From: Psychrosphaera sp.
Lineage (GTDB): Bacteria; Pseudomonadota; Gammaproteobacteria; Enterobacterales; Alteromonadaceae
Assembly: GCA_028098005.1 (NCBI GenBank)
Contig: JAOHFM010000051.1
Location: forward strand, 1-11,433
Reading direction: 5' to 3'
DNA: 11,433 nt
Below, one piece after another: positions 1 to 6,781 of the stretch. Numbering within the stretch: position 1 is the stretch's first letter; every line of letters starts with the position of its first letter. The translations under genes and the position numbers were made by a program. The notes beneath the pieces were generated by a model, which did no database searches, had not been told where the DNA came from, and saw only the letters and a program-made list of their open reading frames with translations.

Positions 1-27
1 GTTATTATTACAGTTAATTAAAACTAA

Positions 28-474
28 TTGTTTGATAAGTCTATTTTGCCTACGACACCTCTTTTTACTCTTAACAATATTTGTTGGAACCTACCTAACA
101 AAACGATTCTAAATCGAATTTCGTTAAGTTTACCGCGTAATAAAATTATCGGCATTATTGGTCCCAATGGAGCTGGTAAATCAAGCTTATTAAAAACCAT
201 GCACGGGCAAATTAAGCCTAGTCAGGGTGTTGTTGACTTTGATGGCCAACCAATATTGCAGTACGGGCTTAAAGATAAATCAAAAAAAATAGCCTTCATT
301 GAACAACTTCCAGAGTTTACATTCGACTTAACCGTTTACGATGTAGTGTTAGCAGGGCGATTACCTTATCAAAGCTTATTTTCGTTTTCTAACTCTAAGG
401 GCTTAGAGTCTATTTGCATACGAATACTTGATGCGGCTTCATCAATAAGATCTATCGCTTTATCAGGTAGTTGA
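28..474 (+). CDS. ABC transporter ATP-binding protein (FecE/BtuD/heme-type), 5' part only, truncated at a junction with clpB
   Basis: This is the start of an ATPase that would power a periplasmic-binding-protein-dependent importer for iron-siderophore, heme or vitamin B12. Seen: Walker A GPNGAGKS at residues 45-52, a Q-loop glutamine at residue 93 (IAFIEQ), and the [12 protein letters not shown] stretch (108-118), which resembles the V..GR.P segment typical of the FecE/BtuD/HmuV group. The signature LSGGQ, Walker B and H-loop are absent: ABC similarity ends near residue 122 (about base 393). The last ~25 residues are only the antisense reading of clpB. The reading frame opens with TTG at 28 after in-frame stops at 19-21 and 25-27. 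No clear Shine-Dalgarno sequence is visible, so the start is uncertain, and the upstream partner (probably a FecCD permease) lies outside the window. The substrate cannot be told from this fragment. The product as it stands cannot be a working ATPase. Confidence 0.75.
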   Translation: MFDKSILPTTPLFTLNNICWNLPNKTILNRISLSLPRNKIIGIIGPNGAGKSSLLKTMHGQIKPSQGVVDFDGQPILQYGLKDKSKKIAFIEQLPEFTFDLTVYDVVLAGRLPYQSLFSFSNSKGLESICIRILDAASSIRSIALSGS

Positions 475-1625
475 CGGTCGCTAATATAGCGATTTGATAA
501 GCTTGCTGCAGCGACAATAGCAGGATCAGTAATATCTACCGAATGGTGTATTTCATAACGCTCTTTTAATCCACGTAAAATAGCAATCGTATCTTCTACG
601 TTTGGCTCATCGACCTGTACTTTTTGAAAGCGTCGCTCTAGCGCAGCATCTTTTTCAATATACTGGCGATATTCATCTAATGTAGTAGCGCCCACACAGT
701 GTAATTCACCACGTGCCAGTGCTGGCTTTAACATATTGCTAGCGTCCATTGCGCCATCAGATTTACCCGCACCTACCATAGTATGAATTTCATCAATAAA
801 GAGGATGACTCTGCCCTCTTCTTTACCAAGCTCATTTAGGACCGACTTTAATCGTTCTTCAAATTCACCACGGTATTTTGCTCCCGCAACTAAAGAGCCA
901 AAATCGAGCGACAATACGCGTTTGTTTTTGAGCCCTTCAGGTACTTCGCCATTAATAATGCGCTGAGCTAAACCTTCCACAATTGCCGTTTTACCAACGC
1001 CAGGCTCACCAATGAGCACAGGATTGTTCTTCGTTCTGCGCTGTAAAACTTGAATAGTGCGTCGGATTTCTTGATCTCTTCCAATAACCGGATCAAGTTT
1101 ACCTTGCTCCGCTCTAGCAGTTAGATCAACCGTATACTTTTCTAACGACTGACGGGTATCTTCAGCATTTTGATCTTCAACTTTTTGGCCGCCGCGAACC
1201 GAGTCGATGGCTTTTTCAACATTTTCGCGCGTCAAACCTATCAGCTTAAATATCTGATGAATACTTCCATTCTCGTCAAATAAGGCTAATAAAAATACTT
1301 CACTGCTTATAAATTTGTCTTTGCGTTTTTGGGTAATTTTGTCTGATATATTTAATACCGATGCCGTTGCTCTTGATAATTGAACGTCTCCAGCAAAGCC
1401 AGTTACCGTTGGCACTTTTTCCAATTCTCTGGATAACTTAGTGCGCAACTCTGATACGTTAACACTGGCGAGATTTAAAATCGCGATAACTGAGCTATTT
1501 TCTTGATTGATCAGTGAGTGTAATATATGGATAGGTTCAATATATTGATGATCTCTACCAACAGCTAATGATTGAGCATCCGCAATGGCCTGTTGAAACT
1601 TATTCGTTAATCTATCTAAACGCAT
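369..1625 (-). CDS. clpB: ATP-dependent disaggregase ClpB, N-terminal half only, truncated at the junction
   Basis: ClpB is the cytoplasmic Hsp100 ring ATPase that, with DnaK/DnaJ/GrpE, pulls proteins out of aggregates. Residue numbering matches E. coli ClpB closely: N-domain about 1-145, pore loop around Y251 (AKYRGE), Walker A GEPGVGKT at 206-213, Walker B with E279 (ILFIDE), and arginine fingers R331/R332. Similarity runs to about residue 409 (IDSKP, base 399) and then stops, at the boundary between the first ATPase domain and the middle coiled coil. The coiled coil, second ATPase domain and C-terminus (roughly 450 residues of the usual ~860) are missing. The last few residues and the stop come from the opposing ABC-transporter gene. 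A GAGGT ribosome binding site lies at 1632-1636. It follows pgeF and rluD as in E. coli, so this is the real clpB locus. Whether the truncation is biological or artefactual is open. Confidence 0.93.
   Translation of the reverse strand: MRLDRLTNKFQQAIADAQSLAVGRDHQYIEPIHILHSLINQENSSVIAILNLASVNVSELRTKLSRELEKVPTVTGFAGDVQLSRATASVLNISDKITQKRKDKFISSEVFLLALFDENGSIHQIFKLIGLTRENVEKAIDSVRGGQKVEDQNAEDTRQSLEKYTVDLTARAEQGKLDPVIGRDQEIRRTIQVLQRRTKNNPVLIGEPGVGKTAIVEGLAQRIINGEVPEGLKNKRVLSLDFGSLVAGAKYRGEFEERLKSVLNELGKEEGRVILFIDEIHTMVGAGKSDGAMDASNMLKPALARGELHCVGATTLDEYRQYIEKDAALERRFQKVQVDEPNVEDTIAILRGLKERYEIHHSVDITDPAIVAAASLSNRYISDRQLPDKAIDLIDEAASSIRMQIDSKPLELENENKL
392..409. repeat. Palindrome at the ABC-transporter/clpB breakpoint
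   Basis: Arms ACTCTAAG (392-399) and CTTAGAGT (402-409) are separated by two G residues. The right arm belongs to clpB (it encodes D-S-K in the IDSKP stretch on the - strand). The left arm lies where ABC-transporter similarity fades on the + strand. Both truncated genes end here, so the palindrome marks the breakpoint. A short inverted match of this kind fits microhomology-mediated joining or a foldback/template-switch chimera. Confidence 0.7.
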
Positions 1626-1631
1626 CGACTT

Positions 1632-1636
1632 ACCTC
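1632..1636 (-). promoter_or_regulatory. Ribosome binding site of clpB
   Basis: GAGGT on the - strand, 6 bases before the ATG at 1625. It supports that start, which also matches the conserved MRLDRLT ClpB N-terminus. Confidence 0.6.
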
Positions 1637-1662
1637 GACGTTAATTTGTTTTGCTTACTTAC

Positions 1663-1693
1663 AAAATTAGGTCGAAGCGCCACTTTTTCAATG
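1663..1693 (-). promoter_or_regulatory. Possible sigma-32 (heat-shock) promoter of clpB
   Basis: In the 123-base gap between pgeF and clpB, the - strand reads CATTGAAA (1693-1686), then 14 bases, then CCTAATTT (1671-1664). This resembles the sigma-32 pattern CTTGAAA / CCCCATNT at usual spacing. The match at the -10 part is imperfect. In E. coli clpB is a sigma-32 gene, so a promoter here would let clpB respond to heat separately from rluD-pgeF. This is inferred from motif and context only. Confidence 0.45.
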
Positions 1694-1748
1694 TCTATTT
1701 ACTACTCAACATCAAATAATTGACATAAATCATTAATTTTACGTTTAT

Positions 1749-2513
1749 TTAACTATTTGAGAGCCAAGCCAAAGTCGCGATACGTCCAGTTTGACCTTCT
1801 TTACGATATGAATAATATTTTTCGCTCTGTGAATAAGTACATTCATCACTATAAGAAATATTGATAATGCCTAATCGATTACAGGCCAACCTTGCTAATT
1901 GAGGTAAGTCAGCTAAATACTTCTCTTCACCACAAGGCGTGAACTGTTGTTCAACATCACCAAATTTTTGCTCAAATTCAGCTTTGACCTCTTGGCCAAC
2001 TTCGAAAGCTTGTGGTCCTATAGCAGGCCCTATCCAAACAGATAGATCTCCAACCTCAGTATTTATCGAGCGAAGAATTTTTTGAACCGTGTTGGCTAGT
2101 ATGCCATTCACCAATCCGCGCCAACCAGCATGAACTGTTGCTACAAACGTTAAGTTTTTATCTGTTACAACAATAGGTAAACAATCTGCAGTGAGTACAG
2201 CACATACTGTTTCTGTTTTTGACGTAAACGACGCATCAACTTCGTTAAGGTCATCATATTCGTGGGGTAGTTCAATAACATTGGTGCTGTGAGTCTGATT
2301 TAACCAAAATGGAGGACTTGGTAAATTCAGATCCGTTTTTACTATTTCTCGATTTGTCAGCACCACTAACAACTCATCACCAACATGAGTTGCCAAATTT
2401 AATCCGGCATAAGGCTCAATGCTAACTCCACCTCTTCGTGTGGTGGTGCCAGCATGTATTTGCCTACTTGAATTTTTATTTAAGCCTTTAAAAGACGCCG
2501 AAGTCCATGTCAT
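1749..2513 (-). CDS. pgeF: Peptidoglycan editing factor PgeF (YfiH/LACC1 family)
   Basis: A cytoplasmic multi-copper-oxidase-like fold protein of the YfiH/LACC1 family. In E. coli, PgeF keeps wrongly built peptidoglycan precursors out of the wall; family members also act as purine nucleoside phosphorylases/deaminases. Seen: STRIGG-like segment (TTTRRGGVS), then the zinc/active-site set, a histidine in NQTHS, a cysteine in TADCLP and a histidine in VHAGWRG (H81, C117, H134 counted from the upstream ATG at 2531), then WIGPAIGPQAFEVG and a C-terminal CTYS...YSYR block. Full family length. I prefer the ATG at 2513: an AGAGA element precedes it, and homologues begin at about this point; the ATG at 2531 has no ribosome binding site. 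The start overlaps the end of rluD by 26 bases, which suggests translational coupling. clpB follows. Confidence 0.93.
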   Translation of the reverse strand: MTWTSASFKGLNKNSSRQIHAGTTTRRGGVSIEPYAGLNLATHVGDELLVVLTNREIVKTDLNLPSPPFWLNQTHSTNVIELPHEYDDLNEVDASFTSKTETVCAVLTADCLPIVVTDKNLTFVATVHAGWRGLVNGILANTVQKILRSINTEVGDLSVWIGPAIGPQAFEVGQEVKAEFEQKFGDVEQQFTPCGEEKYLADLPQLARLACNRLGIINISYSDECTYSQSEKYYSYRKEGQTGRIATLAWLSNS

Positions 2514-3477
2514 CTTGATTCTCTGCAACATCAGTTTTTAGCGCGTCTAACAAACCTACGAAATCATCAGGCAAAGGCGAGTGAAACTCTACTGGTTCAC
2601 CTGTAATTGGGTGGTAGAACTTCAACATTGCCGCGTGTAAGGCTTGACGTCGATATCCACGCAAAGTTTGCAGTAGCTCATCTGATGCCCCTTTTGGTGT
2701 CTGAACACGACCACCATATTGACTATCACCTACCAATGGGTGCCTTATATGAGACATATGAACACGAATTTGGTGTGTTCTGCCTGTCTCTAGCCTTAAT
2801 CTAATGTGTGTGTGCGCTCGAAACTTACTAATAACTCGGTAGTGAGTCACCGCTTCTTTGCCCATTTGATTAACGGCCATATTTGTACGTTTAGTTGGAT
2901 GACGACCTATCGGTTTGTCAACACTGCCACCAGCCGTTAACCGTCCAAGACATACAGCTTCATATTCACGAGTAATCAGTCGTTCCTGCATGTCGGCAAC
3001 AAGCTGCGTTTGCGCAGGTACCGTTTTTGCAACCACCATTAAACCCGTTGTGTCTTTATCCAAACGGTGAACAATTCCAGCTCGTGGTACAAGTTCAATT
3101 GCTGGGTAGTGATGCAATAAGGCATTTAACATTGTGCCTGATTGATTACCTGCACCCGGATGCACAACCAAATTCGCTGGTTTATTGATAATCATCAAAT
3201 GATCATCTTCATAGATAATGTCTAATTCTATGTTTTCAGCTTCATGATGAACTTCAACTTCCAGTTCTGCATAAATAACGATATCTTCGTTACCTAGCAT
3301 TTTTTCACGAGCTTTTGTGACAATTTTGCCATTTACCAAAACTTTTTCGGCTAAAATCCAATCTTTTAGACGACTTCTTGAATATTCAGGGAACAAATCG
3401 GCAATTACTTGATCTAATCGTTTACCAAAATGCTGTTCATTTGTTTGTGCTTGTAGTTCAATAAGTTCTTTATTCAT
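2488..3477 (-). CDS. rluD: 23S rRNA pseudouridine synthase RluD (positions 1911/1915/1917)
   Basis: Isomerises uridines in helix 69 of 23S rRNA to pseudouridine, a modification that supports ribosome assembly and translation termination. The N-terminal S4 RNA-binding domain covers about residues 17-75 (KRLDQVIADLFPEYSRSRLK... VLVNG). The RluA-type catalytic domain follows, with the signature GIVHRLDKDTTGLMVVAKT (about 134-152), whose catalytic aspartate is D140. Further conserved blocks are HPTKRTNMAV, LETGRTHQIRVHM and RQALHAAML. At 329 residues it is the normal length and is close to E. coli RluD throughout. No strong Shine-Dalgarno precedes the ATG at 3477. It is divergent from bamD and begins the rluD-pgeF-clpB run, the same arrangement as in E. 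coli. Its 3' end overlaps the start of pgeF. Confidence 0.96.
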   Translation of the reverse strand: MNKELIELQAQTNEQHFGKRLDQVIADLFPEYSRSRLKDWILAEKVLVNGKIVTKAREKMLGNEDIVIYAELEVEVHHEAENIELDIIYEDDHLMIINKPANLVVHPGAGNQSGTMLNALLHHYPAIELVPRAGIVHRLDKDTTGLMVVAKTVPAQTQLVADMQERLITREYEAVCLGRLTAGGSVDKPIGRHPTKRTNMAVNQMGKEAVTHYRVISKFRAHTHIRLRLETGRTHQIRVHMSHIRHPLVGDSQYGGRVQTPKGASDELLQTLRGYRRQALHAAMLKFYHPITGEPVEFHSPLPDDFVGLLDALKTDVAENQDDMDFGVF

Positions 3478-3531
3478 GATCTTTAATGTGATTAATATGA
3501 ATTTGCCAGTGCATGCAGCATCTGACTGAGA

Positions 3532-3558
3532 TAGAATGATGTAGATGTATTCATTCTA
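3532..3558. promoter_or_regulatory. Inverted repeat in the rluD/bamD divergent promoter region
   Basis: Perfect 8-base arms TAGAATGA (3532-3539) and TCATTCTA (3551-3558) with 11 bases between, in the 129-base gap between divergent genes. The left arm contains TAGAAT, a possible -10 element for bamD. An 8-base palindrome TGCATGCA lies just upstream (3510-3517). The layout fits an operator, but no regulator can be named and chance is not excluded. Confidence 0.35.
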
Positions 3559-3606
3559 CTCGAATTTTTACTTAACGAGAAAAGAAAACTTTCCAGGTTG
3601 AAAATA

Positions 3607-4359
3607 ATGTTGAATTTTAAGTTTGTTCGTCACTTTAGTTTATTAGTAGTATTAAGCGGCTTGTTGTCAGCCTGTACGTCATCTCCGGATGAAATTGAGC
3701 GTATTTCAGATCGCTCTCCACAAGCCAGATACCAAGATGCAAAAGATTTTATTAATAGTGAGTTATATAACCGCGCTATCACAATCCTTAATGACTTAGA
3801 GAGTCGTTATCCTTATGGGCCATTATCAAGACAAGTTCAAATCGACTTGATGTTCGCCTACTACAAAGCCGATCGCTATGAAGAGGCGCTTCCAGCAATA
3901 GAGCGTTTTTTAAAGTTAAACCCTAATCACCCTCAAAGCGACTTTGTTTTATATCTTAAAGGTTTAGTTAACCAAGAAAAAGGCATTAATGGCTTCCAAG
4001 AGTTTTTTGGACTGTCCAATGCAGATAAAGATATGGAATCATCAAGAGCTGCATTTGGTGATTTTAAAAAGCTAATAAAAAAATACCCTAACAGCATGTA
4101 TATTGAAGACGCTAAGAAAAGAATGGTGAGCGTACTGAATCGCTTAGCAGAGCATGAAATTTCAATTGCTCAATATTACATGCGTCGTTCGTCCTATATA
4201 GCAGCTGTAAATCGTTGCAAATATGTAGTTGAATACTATAAAGACAGCGCTTCTGTTGTGCCTGCATTAAAAATCATGGTTGACGCTTATGATAAGCTTG
4301 GCTTAGAACAAATGAAGCAAGATGCTGAAGCCGTATTGGCAACAAACTCGGCTAGTTAG
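3607..4359 (+). CDS. bamD: Outer membrane protein assembly factor BamD (lipoprotein)
   Basis: Essential lipoprotein of the BAM complex. It sits on the inner face of the outer membrane, binds BamA, BamC and BamE, and helps fold beta-barrel proteins. Seen: basic N-terminus, hydrophobic stretch and lipobox LLSAC (lipidated cysteine at residue 23 from the chosen start), then TPR-type helical repeats beginning ARYQDAKDFINSELYNRAI and continuing through DRYEEALPAIERFLKLNP. The length of 250 residues is close to the 245 of E. coli BamD. I choose the ATG at 3607 because CCAGG lies about 9 bases upstream; the in-frame TTG at 3598 directly abuts that motif and would be badly spaced. It is divergent from rluD as in E. 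coli and is followed by a clear terminator. Confidence 0.95.
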   Translation: MLNFKFVRHFSLLVVLSGLLSACTSSPDEIERISDRSPQARYQDAKDFINSELYNRAITILNDLESRYPYGPLSRQVQIDLMFAYYKADRYEEALPAIERFLKLNPNHPQSDFVLYLKGLVNQEKGINGFQEFFGLSNADKDMESSRAAFGDFKKLIKKYPNSMYIEDAKKRMVSVLNRLAEHEISIAQYYMRRSSYIAAVNRCKYVVEYYKDSASVVPALKIMVDAYDKLGLEQMKQDAEAVLATNSAS

Positions 4360-4376
4360 TCTAATAATTCTAAAAT

Positions 4377-4404
4377 AAAAAAGGAGCGCCATGCTCCTTT
4401 TTTT
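4377..4404. terminator. Bidirectional intrinsic terminator between bamD and the hlyU-like gene
   Basis: Stem GGAGC (4383-4387) / GCTCC (4393-4397), flanked by A6 (4377-4382) on the left and T7 (4398-4404) on the right. The two tracts lengthen the stem and supply a U-tract on either strand, so one hairpin can end both the + strand bamD transcript and the - strand regulator transcript. Confidence 0.85.
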
Positions 4405-4424
4405 ATCTCTTTGTTTGAGCAACG

Positions 4425-4727
4425 CTAATTGGCACTAGGGCTATATAAGTCTTGCAACAACATCATCATTCGTATCACGTCTTCACTATCAAGAGAATAA
4501 TAAACGGTTTGCGATTCTTTTCTTGTTTTTACAAACTTGTTTTCACGTAACAATGCTAAATGTTGCGATAATGCCGATTGGGATAATTCAACACGTGCAG
4601 CTAATTCATTTACCGACAACTCACCTTCCAACAAATTACATAAAATAAAAAGTCGGTTTTCGTTCGACATAATTTTTAATAATGAGAGGGCTTTTGGTGC
4701 GCACTGCCGCATTTGCTGAATGTTCAT
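4425..4727 (-). CDS. ArsR/SmtB-family transcriptional regulator, HlyU-like
   Basis: Small dimeric winged-helix DNA-binding protein. The whole chain follows the Vibrio HlyU/YgaV/BigR branch: ALSLLKIMSNENRLFILCNL, then ELSVNELAARVELSQSALSQHLALLR (recognition helix about residues 50-62), then the wing KTRKESQTVYYSL. In HlyU/BigR relatives two cysteines report oxidants or reactive sulfur. Here the first is present (C30 in FILCNL), but the C-terminal one, normally in an LYC motif, is replaced by serine (DLYSP, S96). A further cysteine, C9, is near the N-terminus. No metal-site CxC motif of classical ArsR is seen. It lies 25 bases downstream of the receiver-domain gene on the same strand, so the two are probably cotranscribed. 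Target genes are unknown; the HlyU assignment is by similarity only. Confidence 0.88.
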   Translation of the reverse strand: MNIQQMRQCAPKALSLLKIMSNENRLFILCNLLEGELSVNELAARVELSQSALSQHLALLRENKFVKTRKESQTVYYSLDSEDVIRMMMLLQDLYSPSAN

Positions 4728-4752
4728 TTTGCGTAAATTCCGTTTTGTTAAA

Positions 4753-5127
4753 TCATTTAGATACGGTTTTTAAAACTGAAGCTATTTTTCTCGGTGAAAA
4801 TGGTTTTACAATAAAACCTGAAGCGCCAAGTGCAATTGACTCTTTTACGTTATCTACGGTTCCATGAGCAGTGACCATAATAATACTCACGTTGTTTTTA
4901 ATACTCTTCATTTCTTTTAATAATGATTGTCCATTAAAATCAGGTAACTCAATATCTAAAAAGACAACATCAGGTAAATTAGCGGAGAATATGTCAAGCG
5001 CTTCTTGGCCCGTTGAAGCTTTCATGATGTCAACGGCACCTAACTGGCTTAACGTCTGTTGCAAAAGTGCTCTTACAGAACTTACATCATCTACAATAAG
5101 AAATGATGTAGAGTTTAATTCAGACAT
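4753..5127 (-). CDS. Stand-alone CheY-like response regulator receiver protein
   Basis: A 124-residue receiver domain with no output domain. Seen: acidic pocket D13/D14 (IVDD), phosphoacceptor D58 (VFLDIELP), switch threonine T86 (IMVTAHG) and K108-P109 (FIVKPF). All residues needed for phosphorylation are present, so it is probably an active phosphoacceptor acting through protein contacts. The partner kinase is not in the window. A GAGAGG ribosome binding site lies about 9 bases before the ATG. The hlyU-like gene follows after 25 bases, suggesting a two-gene transcript; smrA is divergent. It could serve chemotaxis-like, phosphorelay or regulator-binding roles, and the sequence does not decide among these. 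Confidence 0.92.
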   Translation of the reverse strand: MSELNSTSFLIVDDVSSVRALLQQTLSQLGAVDIMKASTGQEALDIFSANLPDVVFLDIELPDFNGQSLLKEMKSIKNNVSIIMVTAHGTVDNVKESIALGASGFIVKPFSPRKIASVLKTVSK

Positions 5128-5339
5128 ATAAAAAGCCTCTCATTAGTCTATCGAAATAATTGCAGCGCGGAATAATACCCTAATTGAAGTAAATTATTCT
5201 ACTTAATAAATATAACGTCTTTACAGTGACCTAAGTATAGACCTATAAGTACAATCCTCAAATTTATCGGATTTTTATTGGTAAACTTTTCTAGTAAAAT
5301 AATCGTAGAGCTTTAGTTAAAGTTAAGTGGAGAGATTCA

Positions 5340-5927
5340 ATGAATGAATTTAGTTCTTTTATAGACGAGCTAGGCGATGTAAAACCAATTAAACAGTCCA
5401 AAACTAACAGGCCACTACCCTGTTCAAATGTTAGCGCACAGACATTGTCCTTGCGCAGAGCAAATGCTCAATTGCCTTCTAGCGGAGACCAAAACCCCTT
5501 AACAACAGAAAGTGTAGAGCTCATCGCTCCTGACGATATATTGTCATTCAAGAAGGACGGTGTTCAACAGGGTGTGTTTAAAAATCTAAGACTTGGTAAA
5601 TATGAAATACATACGGTATTAAATCTTCATGGAAAAACTATTAACGAGGCAAGGACTGAACTTTTTAAATTCACAAACGACGCCCATAAACAAAATTTGC
5701 GTTGTATTCTAATTCAGCATGGAAAAGGCCTACAGAGTAAACCTCACCAAGCATTGCTAAAAAGCTACGTTAATAAATGGCTTACTCAACTACCTATGGC
5801 TTTGGCATTTCACTCAGCTCAACCGTTTCATGGCGGTAGTGCTTCAACCTACTTATTGATGAAAAAGAGTGAAGAATCTAGACTAGATAACAAAGAGAAG
5901 CATCAAAAAAGGGGTGCTAACTTTTAG
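5340..5927 (+). CDS. smrA: Smr-domain protein SmrA (YdaL-like nuclease)
   Basis: Small MutS-related (Smr) domain protein resembling E. coli SmrA/YdaL, whose family members show DNA or RNA nicking activity. The N-terminal ~60 residues are poorly conserved and probably flexible. The family block DDILSFKKDGVQQGVFKNLR (65-84) precedes the Smr domain, which has LNLHG (94-98, where DLHG is usual), IQHGKG (125-130) and PFHGGSAS (162-169, where GGSGA is usual). A basic tail (KEKHQKRG) ends the protein. Its length of 195 is close to the ~187 of E. coli SmrA. A GGAGAG ribosome binding site lies about 6 bases before the ATG. It is divergent from the receiver gene and convergent with the crotonase gene, its own terminator running into that gene's 3' end. 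The substitution in DLHG concerns the motif often linked to nuclease activity; E. coli YdaL also departs from it. Confidence 0.9.
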   Translation: MNEFSSFIDELGDVKPIKQSKTNRPLPCSNVSAQTLSLRRANAQLPSSGDQNPLTTESVELIAPDDILSFKKDGVQQGVFKNLRLGKYEIHTVLNLHGKTINEARTELFKFTNDAHKQNLRCILIQHGKGLQSKPHQALLKSYVNKWLTQLPMALAFHSAQPFHGGSASTYLLMKKSEESRLDNKEKHQKRGANF

Positions 5928-5932
5928 CCCCC
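5905..5932 (-). terminator. Intrinsic terminator of the crotonase gene, inside the 3' end of smrA
   Basis: On the - strand: GGGGGCTAA (5932-5924), loop AAG, TTAGC (5920-5916), a bulged A, CCCC (5914-5911), then T6 (5910-5905). It starts 44 bases after the crotonase stop codon and lies over the last codons and stop of smrA, whose K-K-R-G-A-N-F coding therefore doubles as a terminator for the opposite strand. Confidence 0.8.
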
Positions 5933-5961
5933 CTTAGTCATTAAAACTAGACCGTATGATT

Positions 5962-5987
5962 AGGTTAGTTGGCAATTAACCTTTTTT
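5962..5987 (+). terminator. Intrinsic terminator of smrA, overlapping the stop codon of the crotonase gene
   Basis: Stem AGGTTAG (5962-5968) with TTAACCT (5976-5982, one G-U pair), loop TTGGCAA, followed by a T-run (5982-5987). It begins 35 bases after the smrA stop. Its right arm contains the - strand TAA stop of the crotonase gene (5976-5978). Confidence 0.7.
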
Positions 5988-6719
5988 GAAAAAGCTAGAA
6001 ATAATAGCCTTACACTCATCACTTCCTAAAAGTTGCTCAAAATACTTAAGTTCGTGAGATATTACGGCATTAATTGTTTCTTTTTGAGCGTCAACTATCA
6101 ACCCTTTTGAAGCTCGAACTGACATAGTTGGTAACTGAGCTAATTGTGTTGCAACGGCCGTCACTTTGTCATTTAACTCCTTGATTTCAACAACTTCATT
6201 AATTAAACCTATTTGAACAGCTTCCTGCGCATCAAATTTATTTCCCAAAACGAGTAATTCAAACGCTTTAACTCTACCTGCTAACTTGGGCAAAATTGAG
6301 CTTGAAGCTGCTTCTGGGCAGAGTCCCAATTTAGAAAACGGTAACTGGAATACGGCATTGTTTGCGGCATACACTAAGTCACAATGCATTAACAAGGTAG
6401 TACCTATGCCAATTGCAGGACCTGCAACACTCGCTATTAATGGTTTACTAAAGGACACTAGTGTTCTTAAAAAGATGACCGTTGGATGCGCTTCCGTCAA
6501 AGAGCCACCGGCTAAAAAGTCATTTAAGTCATTGCCAGCAGTAAAACAGGAGCTATCGCCTTCAATTACTGCAACTTTTATTTCTTCGTCTTTTTCAGCT
6601 GACAACAGTGCTGTTGTTAAATCTTTATACATGTCTAGGGATAAAGCATTTTTTTGAGCTAAACGGTCAATGGTTATGGTTAATACACCGCTACTTACTT
6701 TTGTATTTATAAAAGACAT
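5976..6719 (-). CDS. Crotonase-fold protein, probably a delta3-delta2-enoyl-CoA isomerase rather than a hydratase
   Basis: Soluble enoyl-CoA hydratase/isomerase superfamily protein, 247 residues, full length. Oxyanion-hole segments are FTAGNDLNDF (A61-G62) and AGPAIGIG (G106). By my alignment to rat mitochondrial hydratase, the two catalytic glutamates, E144 and E164, correspond to T108 and F128 here, so neither is present. A glutamate does occur in LGLCPEAASS (E136), the place used by the ECI2/Eci1 isomerase group (SPEGCSS). It therefore probably moves a double bond in unsaturated acyl-CoAs during beta-oxidation, or acts on a related acyl-CoA. An AAGGAA ribosome binding site sits just before the ATG. 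It is convergent with smrA and appears monocistronic apart from the small ORF upstream. Automatic annotation would probably say enoyl-CoA hydratase. Confidence 0.9.
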   Translation of the reverse strand: MSFINTKVSSGVLTITIDRLAQKNALSLDMYKDLTTALLSAEKDEEIKVAVIEGDSSCFTAGNDLNDFLAGGSLTEAHPTVIFLRTLVSFSKPLIASVAGPAIGIGTTLLMHCDLVYAANNAVFQLPFSKLGLCPEAASSSILPKLAGRVKAFELLVLGNKFDAQEAVQIGLINEVVEIKELNDKVTAVATQLAQLPTMSVRASKGLIVDAQKETINAVISHELKYFEQLLGSDECKAIISSFFKKG

Positions 6720-6781
6720 AATAATTCCTTGGGCGCTTTAAACTAGGCTCTAAAGTTTATAGTTTGATAGATTAGGAGATA

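Noticed and set aside
2..109. Frame reading LLLQLIKTN at the left edge, possibly the C-terminus of a FecCD permease
   Set aside because: The first residues resemble a permease tail, but the frame continues to 109 inside the ATPase gene without a stop where a permease should end. Too little sequence to decide.
2607..2804. + strand 65-residue open frame
   Set aside because: Antisense to the well-conserved 3' half of rluD, with no ribosome binding site or recognisable domain.
4537..5131. Three + strand open frames (4537-4719, 4682-4867, 4871-5131)
   Set aside because: All lie antisense to the hlyU-like and receiver genes, which have clear family motifs. No supporting signals.
6286..6657. + strand 123-residue open frame
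   Set aside because: Antisense shadow of the crotonase gene; low-complexity translation without domain features.
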